Part shown: positions 37,329 to 49,955 of the stretch, one piece after another | How the letters are laid out: each line of letters starts with the position of its first letter | How positions within the stretch are numbered: position 1 is the first letter of the stretch | From: Ophiodon elongatus | Taxonomy: Eukaryota > Chordata > Actinopteri > Perciformes > Hexagrammidae | NCBI GenBank assembly: GCA_016806645.1 | Contig: JACSYO010001870.1 | Location: forward strand, 26,001 to 90,000 | Direction of reading: 5' to 3' | DNA: 64,000 nucleotides | Program-made: the position numbers and the translations under genes | Notes under the pieces: model-generated | Database searches by the model: none | Told to the model about the DNA's origin: nothing | Seen by the model: the letters and a program-made list of their open reading frames with translations, nothing else

Positions 37329-37949
37329 AAAGGAACAGTGTGTAGCATTTAGGTAGATCTACTGGCAGAAATTGAATGTTTTCTTCAGCATGTGATAACC
37401 TATAGAATCGTTGTGTTTTCGCGATGAGATTACATACAAAGTCAATGCACAGACGCGAAATGGTTGCGAAAAAGCGAATTTTTGCCAGGCGGCGCGAATG
37501 ACGCAGGGCGAATAATTTGCTTATTCCCGCGAGTTCATATTTTTCAACTCGGGCGAAACATTCGCGTGACGCTGAGTTGCGAACGCCAATCAGCGTTGAG
37601 AAGCTCTGCCCGTCATCACTGTTGCTGATAAAAAAATTAAATAAAAAAAAAGCAAAAAAAACACAAATAGTCCGGCGATGAAACTCACGCTTTTGGTGTG
37701 AACGCACCTTTAGAATGAGCCGTTTATATCTCCATATGGAACGGGTCCTCTTCACAGATCTGGCTGCCATGTTTCTACCGTAGCCCAGAACGGACAAACC
37801 AAACACTGGATAGGGCCACCAGCATTTCCACGTTTTTTTGCGTCAGCCTCCATAGTTCCGACACGCTTGGCACACAGGGGAAAGTTTCAGCTCGTTGCAA
37901 TCTGTAATCTTGCCGCTAAATGCCACCAAATCCAACACACTGCACCTTT
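37329..37949. mobile_element. Teleost non-autonomous repeat (AAAGGAACAGTGTGTA type) interrupted by a Harbinger copy
   Basis: The outer element starts AAAGGAACAGTGTGTAGCAT and ends AACACACTGCACCTTT, the inverted counterpart. Its middle phrases AGAATCGTTGTGTTTTCG (left part) and TTAGAATGAGCCGTTTATAT, AGCCCAGAACGGACAAACCA and ACACGCTTGGCACACAGGGG (right part) belong to one very common teleost repeat. Left and right parts, normally contiguous, are separated here by about 290 bp of a different element at 37417-37709. Confidence 0.7.
37417..37709. mobile_element. Nested Harbinger-type copy, left end deleted
   Basis: The right end TTTTGGTGTGAACGCACCT is the terminal repeat of the 30.3-kb Harbinger element and is followed by TTA, a plausible target trinucleotide. 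The left side has GAGATTACATACAAAGTCAA, matching the inner part of that element read in reverse, but its outer 35-40 bp, including the terminal repeat, are missing. It is fused straight to the TGTTTTCG of the host repeat. The interior is rich in GCGAAT-like words not present in the 30.3-kb copy. Confidence 0.7.
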
Positions 37950-39369
37950 GGAGACCCTTGTCACGTGACGGTCAAAGAGAAATACCAGCCTTCTTTTGTC
38001 AGACCATCTGAATCAGAAACACTTCATGCACCCAATTTGGTCGGACAAAAAAGTGTAGCGACTTCCAAAAGACTCCCAATAATGCAAAGTTTGCAATAGT
38101 TGAGATCCCAGTGGTGATTGATGGATCCTACTGATACAGTATCAGCTCTGTGTATCTCACAGGAGACGTAACTCTCTCCTGGAGGTCATATTCTCCAAAT
38201 ACATCACTTCAACAGAGGGCGAACCGGGGAAAGAAGCAGTGACTTTATGAATCCCTCTCTCTCTCTTCCTTCAACCACTGTGCGCTCTCTGTCTTGTCTG
38301 ACTTATGGGGTCTATATTCAGTCGCAGTCTATTTCGTCTAATCATTGGATCGTCAATCATTACGAAGACCTGCATTTCATGAATAATTGATGCGAGCCAA
38401 GTGCATTAAACCACATTCCTTTGCACTGCATCGGTTACAGCGGTTGCAGGCCGAACAATGATGAGGAGAAAGCACTCAGCTGGCACATTTGGGTGGTACA
38501 GCCAAACTCGGCGTCCTTAGAGAACAAAGTGCGAGACTCCTGCTATTTCAGAAATGCACAACCTCCTTTGTCTTTTTTTTTTTTTTTTTTTTAATAGTAC
38601 CACGTCCACAGGGGCAGTCCTACTTTGAGTGAGTTTTCTTCTTTTAGGACAAATGAAAACTTCCTGGAGCTTTGTTGCCAGAGCCTTTCTCCATTCATTA
38701 AATCAGCCTTGGGCGTTTTGTTCTGCCTGCGGCGTGGCAACGGTCCTCGCCGGCTCCTCTCCTCCTCTTCAACGTCTTCTGTGCACCCAGGTCTTTTGAT
38801 CGCGAGCCAAGATGTTACATCATTCCTGACAAGATCTCCGGCCCTTTCATCAGGAGTCATTTATTTTATCGGAGATATAGGTGAACGGTTGCCACAGGTC
38901 AGTTGAGGTGGTGTAGCCTCTGGCTTCACTCAAACTTGGGCAAAGCAGACATGTTCAAGCAACCCTGAAGATGTTTTTTTAAACTCTAGGTCTCAGTGTT
39001 TGTAGAGGTTCTAGACCCCAGTTCAAATGAGCCCTTGTGCTCATCAACGTACGCTGTGAAGCTATGGAAAGCAGCTGACGTATTTCACATGAAAAGCACA
39101 TCAACTAGGATACAGGCTGTATAATATATGGGAAAGTGGACTGCAAAAAGAAGCCACACTCTGTGATAGTTTGTCGGGCTAAAAATAGCAATACTTATGG
39201 AGAGATTATGTGAAGACTGTATGTCAGACTAGCAGCCAGCATAAAGGATTCGTCTCATGCTGCACTGTATATTCATCCGCCACCCCCATTCCTCTTCGTT
39301 TTTTTTGTCACTCCGTTTCTGCCTCGATACCAATTTAAGCACAGACGAGCTGACATGGAGTCGCGAGTG

Positions 39370-39400
39370 CGCACACGCACACACACACACACACACACAC
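39370..39400. repeat. (CA)n microsatellite, short
   Basis: A short CA array with a CG variant at its start. Confidence 0.9.
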
Positions 39401-39562
39401 GTTGACTCACACCACGGTGAGAGTGAGTTGGCAGGTGAGGTGTCAGCATCACTTCAGAGACAGCTTGATGACAATCCAGCTGGAGTCACACTTTTAAAGG
39501 TCACACAGAGATCACACACACTTTCTGTGTCTGTCTGCCTCACTCTCTCCCTCTTCCCCCCA

Positions 39563-39726
<164 letters not shown>

Positions 39727-41474
39727 AATTAAAAGCTGCAATCAAGCTGACTTCTGCATGTATTAACACCTCTCGCAGACATGAGAATATCGTCATACCG
39801 CTGAAGTTATAAAAGTCTGGAACATTTTACTAATCTACACAACTTGTGAAGACCGTCACAGAACATCGCACAAACGAGAAACCAAAAAAAAAAACTGTGA
39901 ACTCCTGAATGAGATGATTATCTGCGCTAACGTGTCACTTACCTCACAGTGGAAAAGAAGCCAAAAGTTTTTGCCTACTTTCCATCGTTTGCGTTAAATC
40001 CGATGCAGGGTCGTGTAATGTACTGTACCTATTCAGCACAGGTGCTGCTACTACTTATTTACCCATTGTCCAGACACTCCAAATGTCTGGACAAACAGAG
40101 TCCATGTTGACAGAAAATAAAAAGCTGTTTACAGAAGCTCTTTGGAGGAGGTAGGGGGGGACACACACAATATGTGGACATCAATACAAAATGACTGGAC
40201 TATTATGGTGAACATTTCACCTTCACTTAAAGCTTTCAATTTACCAGGTAATCTACATTCACACCCCCGCCTATGATCATGATCTCTGTGCAACGACAAA
40301 GCAACGTCCTTAGAGACAAGCTGAGGAGCTCAGATACCCAAATGGAGCTCAGAGTAGAACTACTGTGAAAGGAGCCAGTCCAGGTGGTTATATATACTAT
40401 TAATACGAGGATGTCTAGTTTCTTTCCCCCACGAGAGGAAAAGTGGGGGCAAACGCAAAACCCACTGGAAAGATTACACGTCCCGATTACACTTAGACCG
40501 CCTTGGGTTCCCACCATGAAGAGTCGGACGAGGTCACTGGGGCAAACTGATGTCTGGTCTACTTAACATACAACTGTGATCCAGGCCCTGAAAAGCAGTG
40601 GATATAGACAGATGAATATATAAGACTGATCCCTTTTTTAAAGAAAATCAGGCATACACATACACAGGCCTACAGGAGACAAGGCTTCCTTCACGCACAC
40701 CAATGAATACGGGGCTAGCCAGTGCTATAGGGGGATTTTTATTGATGCCTATTTGTACTCTGACTCAGTATTTTTACTATATATTGTACTTTACAATGCA
40801 GAGTAGTACTATTCCTAATATCTGCCAAAATGCAAAACCCTGGTCAAAGAAAAAAAAAAGTCCTCAGCCCCACTATCAGCCCCGAGAGGCGTTGACAGTT
40901 ATTATCCTGAGGGTGGCGCTGGAAGTGGGGTTTGTACCTTTGGGAATACAAAATGTGCCCCAACAAATTGAATGGCAATGTGCCTATATTAAATTAGGAT
41001 TTTTTTCCTGTGTGACCATTTATTAATCAATGCGTTCTTTCCCCGCCCTCTCTGGGAGCTTCCAGAGAATATTGCCTCTTCTTTAACATGGCAGCAGTTT
41101 GGGACTTACTGCACTGGCACAGGACAGCGTGGAAAGTTAAGGAGGGCGGATTGTCCATGAAGCCTCCCTTTGAAAATAACTTCATTTATATGGGCTCGCT
41201 AGTCTGTAAAGAACCGGCTCCATCCCATTGGGGTGTGGGCGCTTCTAAAATCCCTCCCATAAGGGTCTGAGGGTGACCCGAGGCAGGGTCACGTTTACAC
41301 GCTCAATAATATACTAAAGGGAATAGAAGAAAAGGGAAAAATACATGACCCAGCCACCAGAACCCTCTTATTTAATGTTCAGAGGTTCCCTGTGGAGTTA
41401 TAGACCTAGTAGTGCTATGGAGCCGTTTTTCTATTCATAGTCCTGCTTTGTTTTATCACAAGGACACACGCTCT

Positions 41475-41600
41475 TGACGCGATACAGTCCTGCCAATGGT
41501 GTCACTCTATTCCACTGATCAACAGATGGCGGTAATATGATCAATGCACCAAAAAAGGCAGTGAAGAAGAAGACCGCAAGCTAGTAGTAGACATGGATGT
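41475..41600 (+). repeat. Short dispersed repeat, copy 2 (GGCGGTAA...GAAGAAGA type)
   Basis: GACGCGATACAGTCCTGCCA, GATGGCGGTAATATG, CAATGCACCA, GAAGAAGAAGACCGCAAGCT and AGTAGTAG align block by block with the copy at 19.3 kb. It is the same orientation and similar length, with moderate divergence. Confidence 0.6.
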
Positions 41601-43393
41601 TAACCATGCTGGATTGAAGTTACTTTCTGAGAGAGGATATGCACTCGACACATATGTTAGACCTCGAGGACAAACACAAGGCTTTTTGGTGTGCAACACT
41701 GAATGTAGACAGAACTTTTGTTTGTTCACAATAAACCTCCACAGAGCTGCTTCAATTGATTTATTTTATTTGAAGCAGTGCACACAAAAGGCAGCTAAAT
41801 TCATAACGTCTGGCTGATTAGAAATATTGATCAGACAGACCAGGAACCATTTTCCAACAGCATGTTATGGAGGTTTGTCGCTGACAAAGACCATTGAGAC
41901 CGGCATAAAAAGCATGCACGGCCTTTACTCTATCAATTATTTTGTATTTTGAACACCTTGTCGTTGAAAGGTGGTCTGAAATATATCAAATTATGGCTTT
42001 TTTTTCATTGATTTTCCTTTCAAATGTTGAAGAGCTTTTTGTGTGAATCTTCCCAGGTCATGTGGTATTGGTTGCATTTAGCTTTGGTATCACTCTTTCC
42101 CACCCGTGTTATATAAATAGTTTTGGAATGTGTAAAAGCCTATTTCAAGCCTAGTCTCTTTTTTTTCCAATGTACCAATGTTAGTTTTAAAAATCACCTA
42201 CTGTGACTCTTAAATGGTGGAAATATTATTTTCAGTAGAATTGAATATTTCAAAATAGCAATCATATTTTGCAAGAATGGAAAAATGATGTGACGAATAC
42301 AAAATGGTTCACAAAAATTGAACCCCACCAAATAGATTTCTGCATTATAATTACATTGTTAACTTTACTGTACCATGGAAACTTCAAACCACTTTCATTG
42401 CAGAGACTTTTACATGCAGATTCTTTGCCCAGCTATCAACACAAGCATGTGAGCCCAAAACCACCAACAGTTCCCCAACACAAATGTTTATGCAGTTGTT
42501 CCACCATGGTACACTTACAGTATAAATTTACACGGTAGAGGCACCAGTGCCTACCATTTGCTCCACTTAATAAACTCTAAACACTCCCTCGATCCCCTGT
42601 GTTTGAGTTTGAGCATCTAGCCCGGCAGTATCAAAGAGCGGCGGGAAAGTGATGCGGAGTGACAGCACTGTCATATCAATTCTCATCCCTTCCAAAGACA
42701 CGTCTCACTTAGGCTGAAGTGGACAGATAGGGCCTGTGCAAAGCCACTGTACAAATAATTGCCAGTGCGTAGTTGCACCTGTCAAATGCGGTTAACCATC
42801 TGGATTTCCGTAGACAAGAAAAAGGGAAGAGAATAGATAAGCTCCATTTAGTTTTGGAGGTGATGTGACTTAAATTGCAGTGGCAGCTGTAAAAGGGCTT
42901 GTGCTTTGCACACTGACGAAACGGAAAGTGAGATAAAGGAAAGCATCGGGCTGCAGAGGACAATCTTGGCAGAGGTGTGTCAAAGCCATTGTGGCCATCT
43001 TTAATTAGTGAACCCGGAAAGATTAAATGTTTTCGGGACTATGTATTTGCGTTTATGTCACAAAAATATGAGGGGAATCGTTTTGCCCTTGCAAGCACGC
43101 CATATACATTTAAAAGGAAGTAGGACGTAAGATAATGAAGAGACATATGTGCAGCAGAAAATACTCGTCAATCTATTTCCCTTCACCCTGTGTCTGTAGC
43201 CGACTTCTCTTTCTAGAACATCTATTCTTAGGGGCGCAATTCAAACGCCCAGACCGTAGACCAACTGTATGAGAATACGGATCGAAAGATGATTGGACGC
43301 GGTTGCAAACGTCTCGTGACACTGTCGCTGCCCCTAATGTGTCTGTATGCATGTGCCATCAAGGCTGTGCGTGTTACGGAAGCCCGGCCTTAC

Positions 43394-43530
43394 TGTGTTG
43401 TGGCAGTCAGCATTGATCAGCTGCAGCAGCTGGCTCTCAAACTTCTCCAGGGAAGGCTGGAGGGAGATGGTCAGTCTGTTGAGGGTGAAGGGCAGCATCT
43501 TGAGCAGCTGAGGCCTCAGCAAAGCATCTC
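43394..43530 (-). CDS. nphp4: nphp4 internal exon D
   Basis: This 137-bp exon encodes (G)DALLRPQLLK, LNRLTISLQPSLEKFESQLL and QLINADCHNT. Human NPHP4 has GDALRKPRLQK and LYPSLEKFEEELLELL at the same position, so PSLEKFE is an anchor shared by both. The acceptor is ctgtcaaccag before GAGATGC, and the donor is CAACACA|gtaagg. It begins with the last two bases of a Gly codon and ends exactly on a codon boundary. The peptide is Leu-rich and amphipathic in pattern. An 18.9-kb intron filled with transposon remains follows it in the transcript. Confidence 0.94.
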
Positions 43531-44106
43531 CTGGTTGACAGTAGGAAACATACAGCACATAACATATCAACATGCCACGACATTTGCATGATTGTTTCAT
43601 ATTTAGAGCTCTGCCGGGTCTAAAACAGGATTCCTCTTCCTGCGTGCGGTTGGTTCATTTTGTTTGTTTGTTTGTTTGTAAGCTCAGAAAACGTCTGTTC
43701 TCTTGGGGTTTCTGTGGAGGGAAACCACCATCTAGTGCAACACATGTATGAAACAAGTGGTGAACTATATTTCAGTATATTCTTATTCGTGACCCATTTG
43801 CAAAGGTCCCTGACATTCTCCATCATCCCCAGAACACTTATCGGGGCGCGCCAGGCGTTCTAGAAACCTAAGAGAAGAGAGGTCAAGTCGAAAAATGCAT
43901 GGTTTGATAAAGTGTTACAGCCATGTTGATTCGACTTATGTGTGTGTGTGTGCGTTATCATATAAAGTGAGGTGAACTTTTCCATGTTACTTTTTCAGTA
44001 GTTAATAAGTCCGCTCACCCTGGACTCCCTTCAAATGTTATACACTCTTTGAATGTGTAGTTAACATTTTGTCGTTTGTATTTTTAACCAGGCTTGATTT
44101 ATTGTG

Positions 44107-44148
44107 ATATTTCATGCTCCCTCATGGAGATATATTTCATGCTCCCTC
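44107..44148. repeat. 25-bp-period tandem duplication
   Basis: ATATTTCATGCTCCCTC occurs twice, at 44107-44123 and 44132-44148, each followed by CATG-containing sequence. It is a recent-looking local duplication. Confidence 0.8.
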
Positions 44149-44867
44149 CATGAGCTGGATGAAGAAACGAACCCCCCTACCCCCTTTCTTTTGGCAGCAA
44201 ATTGTTACATGATCATCCCTTACCTGATTTTGAGTATTGTTTTCTTATTCAAAATCTTTGGGCGGACTTGGAAGAGAATTTCTGGATTCAGTTGGTTATA
44301 ATAAAAATCAATTTAATAAAAGTTGGTAATACAGTGCATAATTCTCAGCTGAGGGATCTTAGGCCAAGTTGCAGTCCACAGGCCCCCTGAGAGAGTTAAC
44401 TGTCTGTGCGCATTGACCTAAGAGACCCTGAACTGACCAGTACATTCGATTATATAGTTCAATGAAAATGTGCATCGTCGCCTCTCATTGGCTCAGTTTT
44501 ACAACATATGGTGCGGCTAAAGTTTCACATGGCTAGAATCAGCATTCCGATTGGTCGCTCCGGTCCATGGCTCCTGATGTCATCACTCCCCCTCCCACAG
44601 TTTAGCAAAGCATCCCCCCTCCTAGTGGAGTCGTTTTATTGCTCTTTGTTTCTGTAGCATCCATCCCCCTCTCTCTATCTCATTCCATGCATACCTGAAA
44701 GTCTAAGAAAACTCAAAGTGGCCTTCTTCTATGTCACGCATACTCCTTCCCAGAAGGCTCACTATTCCTTATTAATTATCCTTTTTAAGTATCGTAATTT
44801 ATACAAAGACATTCCTTATTTACAGTGCAAGTCATTTTATTTTATTACAACCTAACAATATATTTAA

Positions 44868-45227
44868 CTATAACCTTTCTGAGAGACCGCAGCTCCCCTC
44901 TAAATGACCGCTCCATCGATTTGTTGTAAGCCGCCTAATGCCAACCACGGGAATATTTACACCACAGACAGAGATACCAGTGTCAAACAATCGAGCAAAC
45001 ATCTGGACGTAAAGTGAATCAGAATCGACTGGAGAAGCTCCAAAGCCTGTGAGGTCCACAATCACCCCCTTTTTAAACAGACACAACAAAGAGGGAAATA
45101 GCCAGTGTGATTCTAATCTCTTCAAGAGTAATGTAGCCATCAAGCATTTCATTGCAGCCCTTGTCTCTGGAGCGCAGAGTTGGACTGTTCTGAATGCGGC
45201 ATGAATATCAAACCGGTGGCTGTGGTC
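44868..45227 (-). other. Unassigned 119-codon open stretch
   Basis: On the minus strand a frame stays open from just after a TAA (45228-45230) to a stop at 44868, with a Met at 45152. It includes AAMKCLMATLLLKRLESHWL, FKKGVIVDLTGFGASPVDSD and FDTGISVCGVNIPVVGIRRL. The composition is protein-like, without low-complexity runs, but I do not recognise a family and see no splice sites tying it to nphp4, whose frame is complete without it. It may be a transposon coding relic or chance. Confidence 0.25.
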
Positions 45228-45748
45228 TTAAAAGGCAGCTTAGGTCTCTGCTGCTCACAGCCCCAGAACATGAAGAGGATTAGCCGGCTACCATACCTCC
45301 CACTGACTCCCAATGATTATAGCTGCGCACTGTCAGACTTCATTACATTCCCCCCATAGAAACTTACTTTCTAAGTACTGCAGACATTTAAACTTCTGAT
45401 GGAACTAAGTTTTCCAAGAAATGCCACTTTTAAGTACCATGATGAATGTCCTGTTTGTTATCTTGGCAGTTGGAAAAACACAAGCGAGCAGTCGCAGATC
45501 TGTGTTATGTAAAGATTACCTGATGTGGGCTGAAGGTGTTGGGATGAGCCAGGTCATATTTGGATTAATGTAGCTTGAGTTTTGATGGCCTCTTTGTTCA
45601 ATTCAACTTTGTAACATCGGTAAAGTAACCTGTAATGTAAGGATTAAAAGGAGCTCCACTATTGATTACCGAATCACTGAATACAATTCTTTAATCAGCT
45701 GCACAGTAAACACACACTACATATGAATGTTTCCACCAATATAGATTT

Positions 45749-45764
45749 TTTTTTTTTTTTTTTT
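45749..45764. repeat. Poly-T run
   Basis: A T run of about 16 bases inside the C-D intron. Confidence 0.85.
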
Positions 45765-46277
45765 GTTCTTGCCTGAAAGGAGTACATATTGAACGAATGA
45801 GTCAATCCAAAGGGACGACACACTGAAAACAAAGTCTGAGTTGTGTCGATGGATAAAAGCCCAAAATCCTGAAAAACACTAAATCTGCACCACTCCCTCA
45901 AAAGAGAGATAAAAAAAGTGGTTACCTTGTAGAGCTGCAGTTTGTGCCCAAAAGGCAAATAAATGAAGGAACAATTTTTAAAGAGACTTCTAAGAGAGTT
46001 TTAAAAATCAAATGTGTTTGAACTTCTCACGCATTTCCCCATTTTGTGTGTTTTCATTTCATCCTGATTATTTATCCATTCTTACATTATTCAACACCAT
46101 CCACATCAAGGAGTAGCACAGCTTCATCCCGGTCGTCTAATCTGGCCAACTGAAGGCCGTCCACAGAAGTGACTGTGAGTCAAAGATCTTAAAACGTCCT
46201 AAAACAGCATCCGTTATTGTAGGGGAGCGTATTGCTCACGCTTTGACCTTCCACCTTCCCAGTGACGTGGAGTTTAC

Positions 46278-46427
46278 CTGTTGGAGAAGCTGCAAGCCCG
46301 GGAATGTTCTCATTCCCGGATACGAGGACATTCTCCGGCAGGAGGTGCATCACGGAAGCCAGCGCGGGGTGGTTTTTTATCACACAGTCCAAATGTGCTC
46401 CATCAATAGTCTTCAGGACACTGCTGT
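46278..46427 (-). CDS. nphp4: nphp4 internal exon C
   Basis: This 150-bp exon encodes a peptide containing IKNHPALASVMHLLPENVLV followed by SGNENIPGL. The human NPHP4 counterpart is [20 protein letters not shown] and SGLQQIPGL, so this is the most diagnostic block in the window. The acceptor is tttttctgcag before ACAGCAG and the donor is CCAACAG|gtaaac. Two leading bases complete the Tyr codon from exon B; the last G begins a Gly codon finished by exon D. Length 2+147+1 agrees with both phases. Reading through the donor would hit a frame change and stop soon after, consistent with a real splice site. Confidence 0.95.
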
Positions 46428-48673
46428 CTGCAGAAAAAGACGTATATATGACATTTATGTGGAACTCTCTTACTATTTCACATGCATTTCATGACAAACA
46501 AGCAAACCGCCACTCTGAATACAAATGAGTTTGATATGATATTCCAGCCCACCGTCATCCCCAACACGCCCAGAGAATCCATCTCCTCAGTGTGCCAGAG
46601 TCTAATATTTCCACAAAAGCAATGAGTCACAGACAACATGACACCAAACACGCAGACCATTTTTCAATATTCCATTTGGGTGTTGGTGACCTAGGCGCAA
46701 TGTTCCATTACACTGCGAGCATCGTTTTTCCAGGGCTAAACTGAAATGACAACCATTCGACTCGGAGGGGGGGAAGGCGCTCCTCCAGGAGAGCGCCGCA
46801 GCGTCGGCGAGGCACAAGGTATGAGCAATGTGGTTGTCAGCGTTGGAGCAGGTCATCCAATGACAAGCGACGACCCGCAATCCCCGCCGCTAACGCGGAG
46901 CGCAGACTATTTGGAAGGTGAGCAAAGTGGTGTTTGATGCGCTGCATATGTTGGCTTCCTTCAAGCCTGAGCGGCGTCACCATCCTTCACTCTGACAGGG
47001 TTAATGATTGCACCTTCAAAAGCATCAGCGACAATCAATACAGGACGCTTCATTCACCCCCGTGGGCTGTTTTGACAAGGTGACAGATAGTGAAACGGTG
47101 GTGATGTCTGAAAACATTGCAAGTGTTGCTGACTTCTGTGAATTCACAGGTGTATGCAGGGCAAAAGGTATTCACTGTTCAGGAACAAAGCACTGTTTCT
47201 AAGCTTTCTGCCTACCACGAGAAACACGTGAGCGGGAACCCAAGACGGGCCTCCGTAGACGCCTGCCATCCTTCTGGCTTCAAGTTGTTTGGAAGACTAT
47301 TCATTTCCAGCATGACATCACCCTAAACTCTCATCAAAGCGACGCCAGGTCTGTTTGAAATCCAAGCAAGAGCAAAGATTATTGACTTGCAAGGCTTTTC
47401 CCCCACCACAGCCACCATACACAAAACCCGCAAACATTTTAAGGAAAATATGAAACGAGAAAAGATGAGACGCACTTAAACATCACAAGGCACTGTTGGA
47501 TCCTCTGACAGAGTGCAGGAATAATGTGAACTTTCAAATTCTGCTTGGAGAATAGATACCAGGGTTCAGGCTAAATATTAAGAAGTTCTGCCTTGCAGCA
47601 AATATAAATACATAACAAAAAAGTTCCAATTTGTTTTATTATTGGTGTCAAATTATGCAATCTTGTCTTTCGACGATATTACTTCACTGCAAAGGACATT
47701 GCCTTGACAACAAAAAATACTAGTCAATAAAGCCCAAATTATACTCGCGTATTGTGACCCAAATTTCTACATCCACCCCAAAATAGAGACGTGCTGACAA
47801 ACATGCAAACACATTCGTGTATGCTAACATCTTGTGTCACGTAGCCATCACTGTCCGTGTCCGTTTTGGAGTATATCTGTCGTTTAGTGTACAGAAGAAA
47901 ACCAAGCGCCTTACCAGCCAGTCAAAATATGCAGCTAAAACATCACAGTTCTAATGAAAACTACCCAACATCTGACACTTTGGAAAAATTGCTGAATGTA
48001 ATCCACACACGCAATAAACTATATGCGTCAGTCAGCTTTGAAAACATCATTGCATTTTTCTGACTGCCTTTACGACCTTGAAAAGCAAGTTTATTACCTG
48101 GAGTAGAGACATGAAGTCCAAACTTTCGTAAGGAAGAATCCAATTTGTTCAGATAATGCCCAATGGCAGCTTCACAATCAATACAAATGTTTTAAAAGAT
48201 TTAAGACATGAAGTTACACTTCAAAACAAACTGGTAAAATCCATCACGTACATGTTTATGCCACTAGATTATTCTTCAGAACCGCAGAAGTAATCGTTTT
48301 ACCAAGAAAATGAAAGCAGTAACATAAACGGATCACATGGGGAAGAAAGTTGATTCCATGTTAAATTTATAAGAAATAAATGGTCTCTTTGAGACTTGAG
48401 GGAGAAAGACATTTCTGTTAAGTTATTTATTTTTTTCCAATGTCCATTTCTACTGACGACTGCTTGTCATCAATTTCCATGGAAGAGCCGGTGCCTTTAT
48501 CGTTAAAGTCAATGAAAAGGGACTGAGAAGGAAAGAAGATGATGGGAGTATATTGCGGTGTTTGCCTCGCCTCCCTTTCCATGACTCATCCCAGCCAAAC
48601 CCTTTAACTCAGTGAACAGTACACTTACTACAAATAAAAGTGCTTATGTGTAAAGCCAAAAAAGGAAAATGGT

Positions 48674-49303
48674 TTGGGGAAATCTCCGAGGTTGCAGCAC
48701 CGCATCAACTCTGTTCGACAAACGTTCTCAGTGGCGACGGCAGCTTTCGTTGAAAAGGTGTTTCTCACCGTGAAACACAGAAAAAAAAGTAGGGTGGGTG
48801 TGAAGGGAGAAAAGGGGGGGGGGAGGAAGTCAAGCACAGAACTTTTTGACACAGATGCTGCCCAGGTGTCGGCAACTTTTTCCATCATTTATTTCTTGCA
48901 ATTCATTATGCATCAAGCTTGGGTTTCAGTCAGATGCTGTGCATGCATTAGAAAACTACCCCCCAAATTTCCTTACAGCAGTGGTGTGGTACCTCAGAGT
49001 CAGTGGAGCAGCATCTTGGCAAGAGATGTGAAACCAAGGAAGTGGAGGTGGAAAATGGCTCAGCATCAGACAGAAAAGAAGCAGTGGTTTTGGGAGGTGG
49101 ATGAGTGGGAAAGAGGAAAGCAAGATGAAAACAAATGGGGTGATTTTGGAGAGTCGGTTTTACCGCAAACTCGGGTACGAGTGAAGGGATTTGAAGTGGT
49201 GACTTGCATTCGTTGGCAGAGCAGCCGTCACTACTTTGGTGCTTCTGCATGTCACCTGCCGGAGATCACTCGTCAAACAGTGAAGCTAGCACCGGGGATG
49301 TGA
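48674..49303 (+). other. Unassigned 209-codon open frame, antisense to nphp4
   Basis: This is the longest open frame outside the LINE. It begins MGKSPRLQHRINSVRQTFSV, includes a G/K-rich stretch over a purine run (about 48781-48835) and a Trp/Lys-rich part (QWFWEVDEWERGKQDENKWG). No domain, signal or family is recognised, the composition looks like purine-rich intron read by chance, and there is no sign of a promoter or poly(A) signal that I can defend. Confidence 0.15.
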
Positions 49304-49499
49304 ACATCAAGCTTTGCCACGGCTGAATATCATAAAACAATTCAATATTTGGTGATTTGGGCTTAAATTATTACTCTTTAATGTGCGACTGAGGTGAAGT
49401 ACTTTTTTATACATCCTTGTAAATTGTTCGGAGTCGGATCGGGGGCCAGACATATTAAGCAATCTGAAAACTTTAATTTAGGCTCTCGGAAATGTTGAT

Positions 49500-49576
49500 G
49501 CGCATGTTCCACTGATTTCCAGGCCGATTTTTTTAAGGCTGATACTGATAGATATTTGGGAATAGAAACACCTGAT

Positions 49577-49635
<59 letters not shown>

Positions 49636-49955
49636 CCAATATATTTCATACACAAGAGCATGTGACTTAAACATGCAATAATTCCTTTTAATTTGGTTGT
49701 TAAATAATTGTTGCTAACATATGCACTAGAACATAATACAATTTAAACAAATTAACTTGCTCTATGGTGGACAAACCATAAAATCTTTGATTCTCTAGAC
49801 CTCAAACATATTTTGGGAATTTAGTATCGTGACATTTTTTTTACCAATCAGTCGACACATGCTGATACCGATACATGTATATCTGCAATAGCTAATATCA
49901 GTCAATATTAACTTGGGGATAACGTCAATATAAAATTAGGAATGTAGGAGCGCCC
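49500..49955. repeat. Probable teleost repeat with GATACCGATA-type words, AT-expanded
   Basis: AAGGCTGATACTGATAGATA, CCTGATACGGATATA, TATCAGCCAATATAT, GCTGATACCGATACATGTAT and AATATCAGTCAATATT are words of a hAT-like fish repeat rich in 'gatac-cgata' and 'tatcggcc' motifs. They flank and include the AT array. Borders are not defined. Confidence 0.4.
49580..49632. repeat. (AT)n microsatellite
   Basis: An uninterrupted AT array of about 26 units, self-complementary and able to form a cruciform. Confidence 0.96.

Larger units (their letters stand above)
43531..46277 (-). other. nphp4: nphp4 intron between exons C and D (2.7 kb)
   Basis: The intron begins gtaaac and ends gtcaaccag. It contains a 25-bp-period imperfect duplication at 44107-44148, a T run at 45749-45764, a short TG run near 43940, and an unexplained minus-strand open stretch at 44868-45227 described separately. 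No transposon is recognised. Confidence 0.75.

Noticed and set aside
37246..37806. 186-codon minus-strand frame
   Set aside because: It runs across the LINE tail, the outer repeat and the nested Harbinger copy. These are three unrelated non-coding segments, so the frame is accidental.
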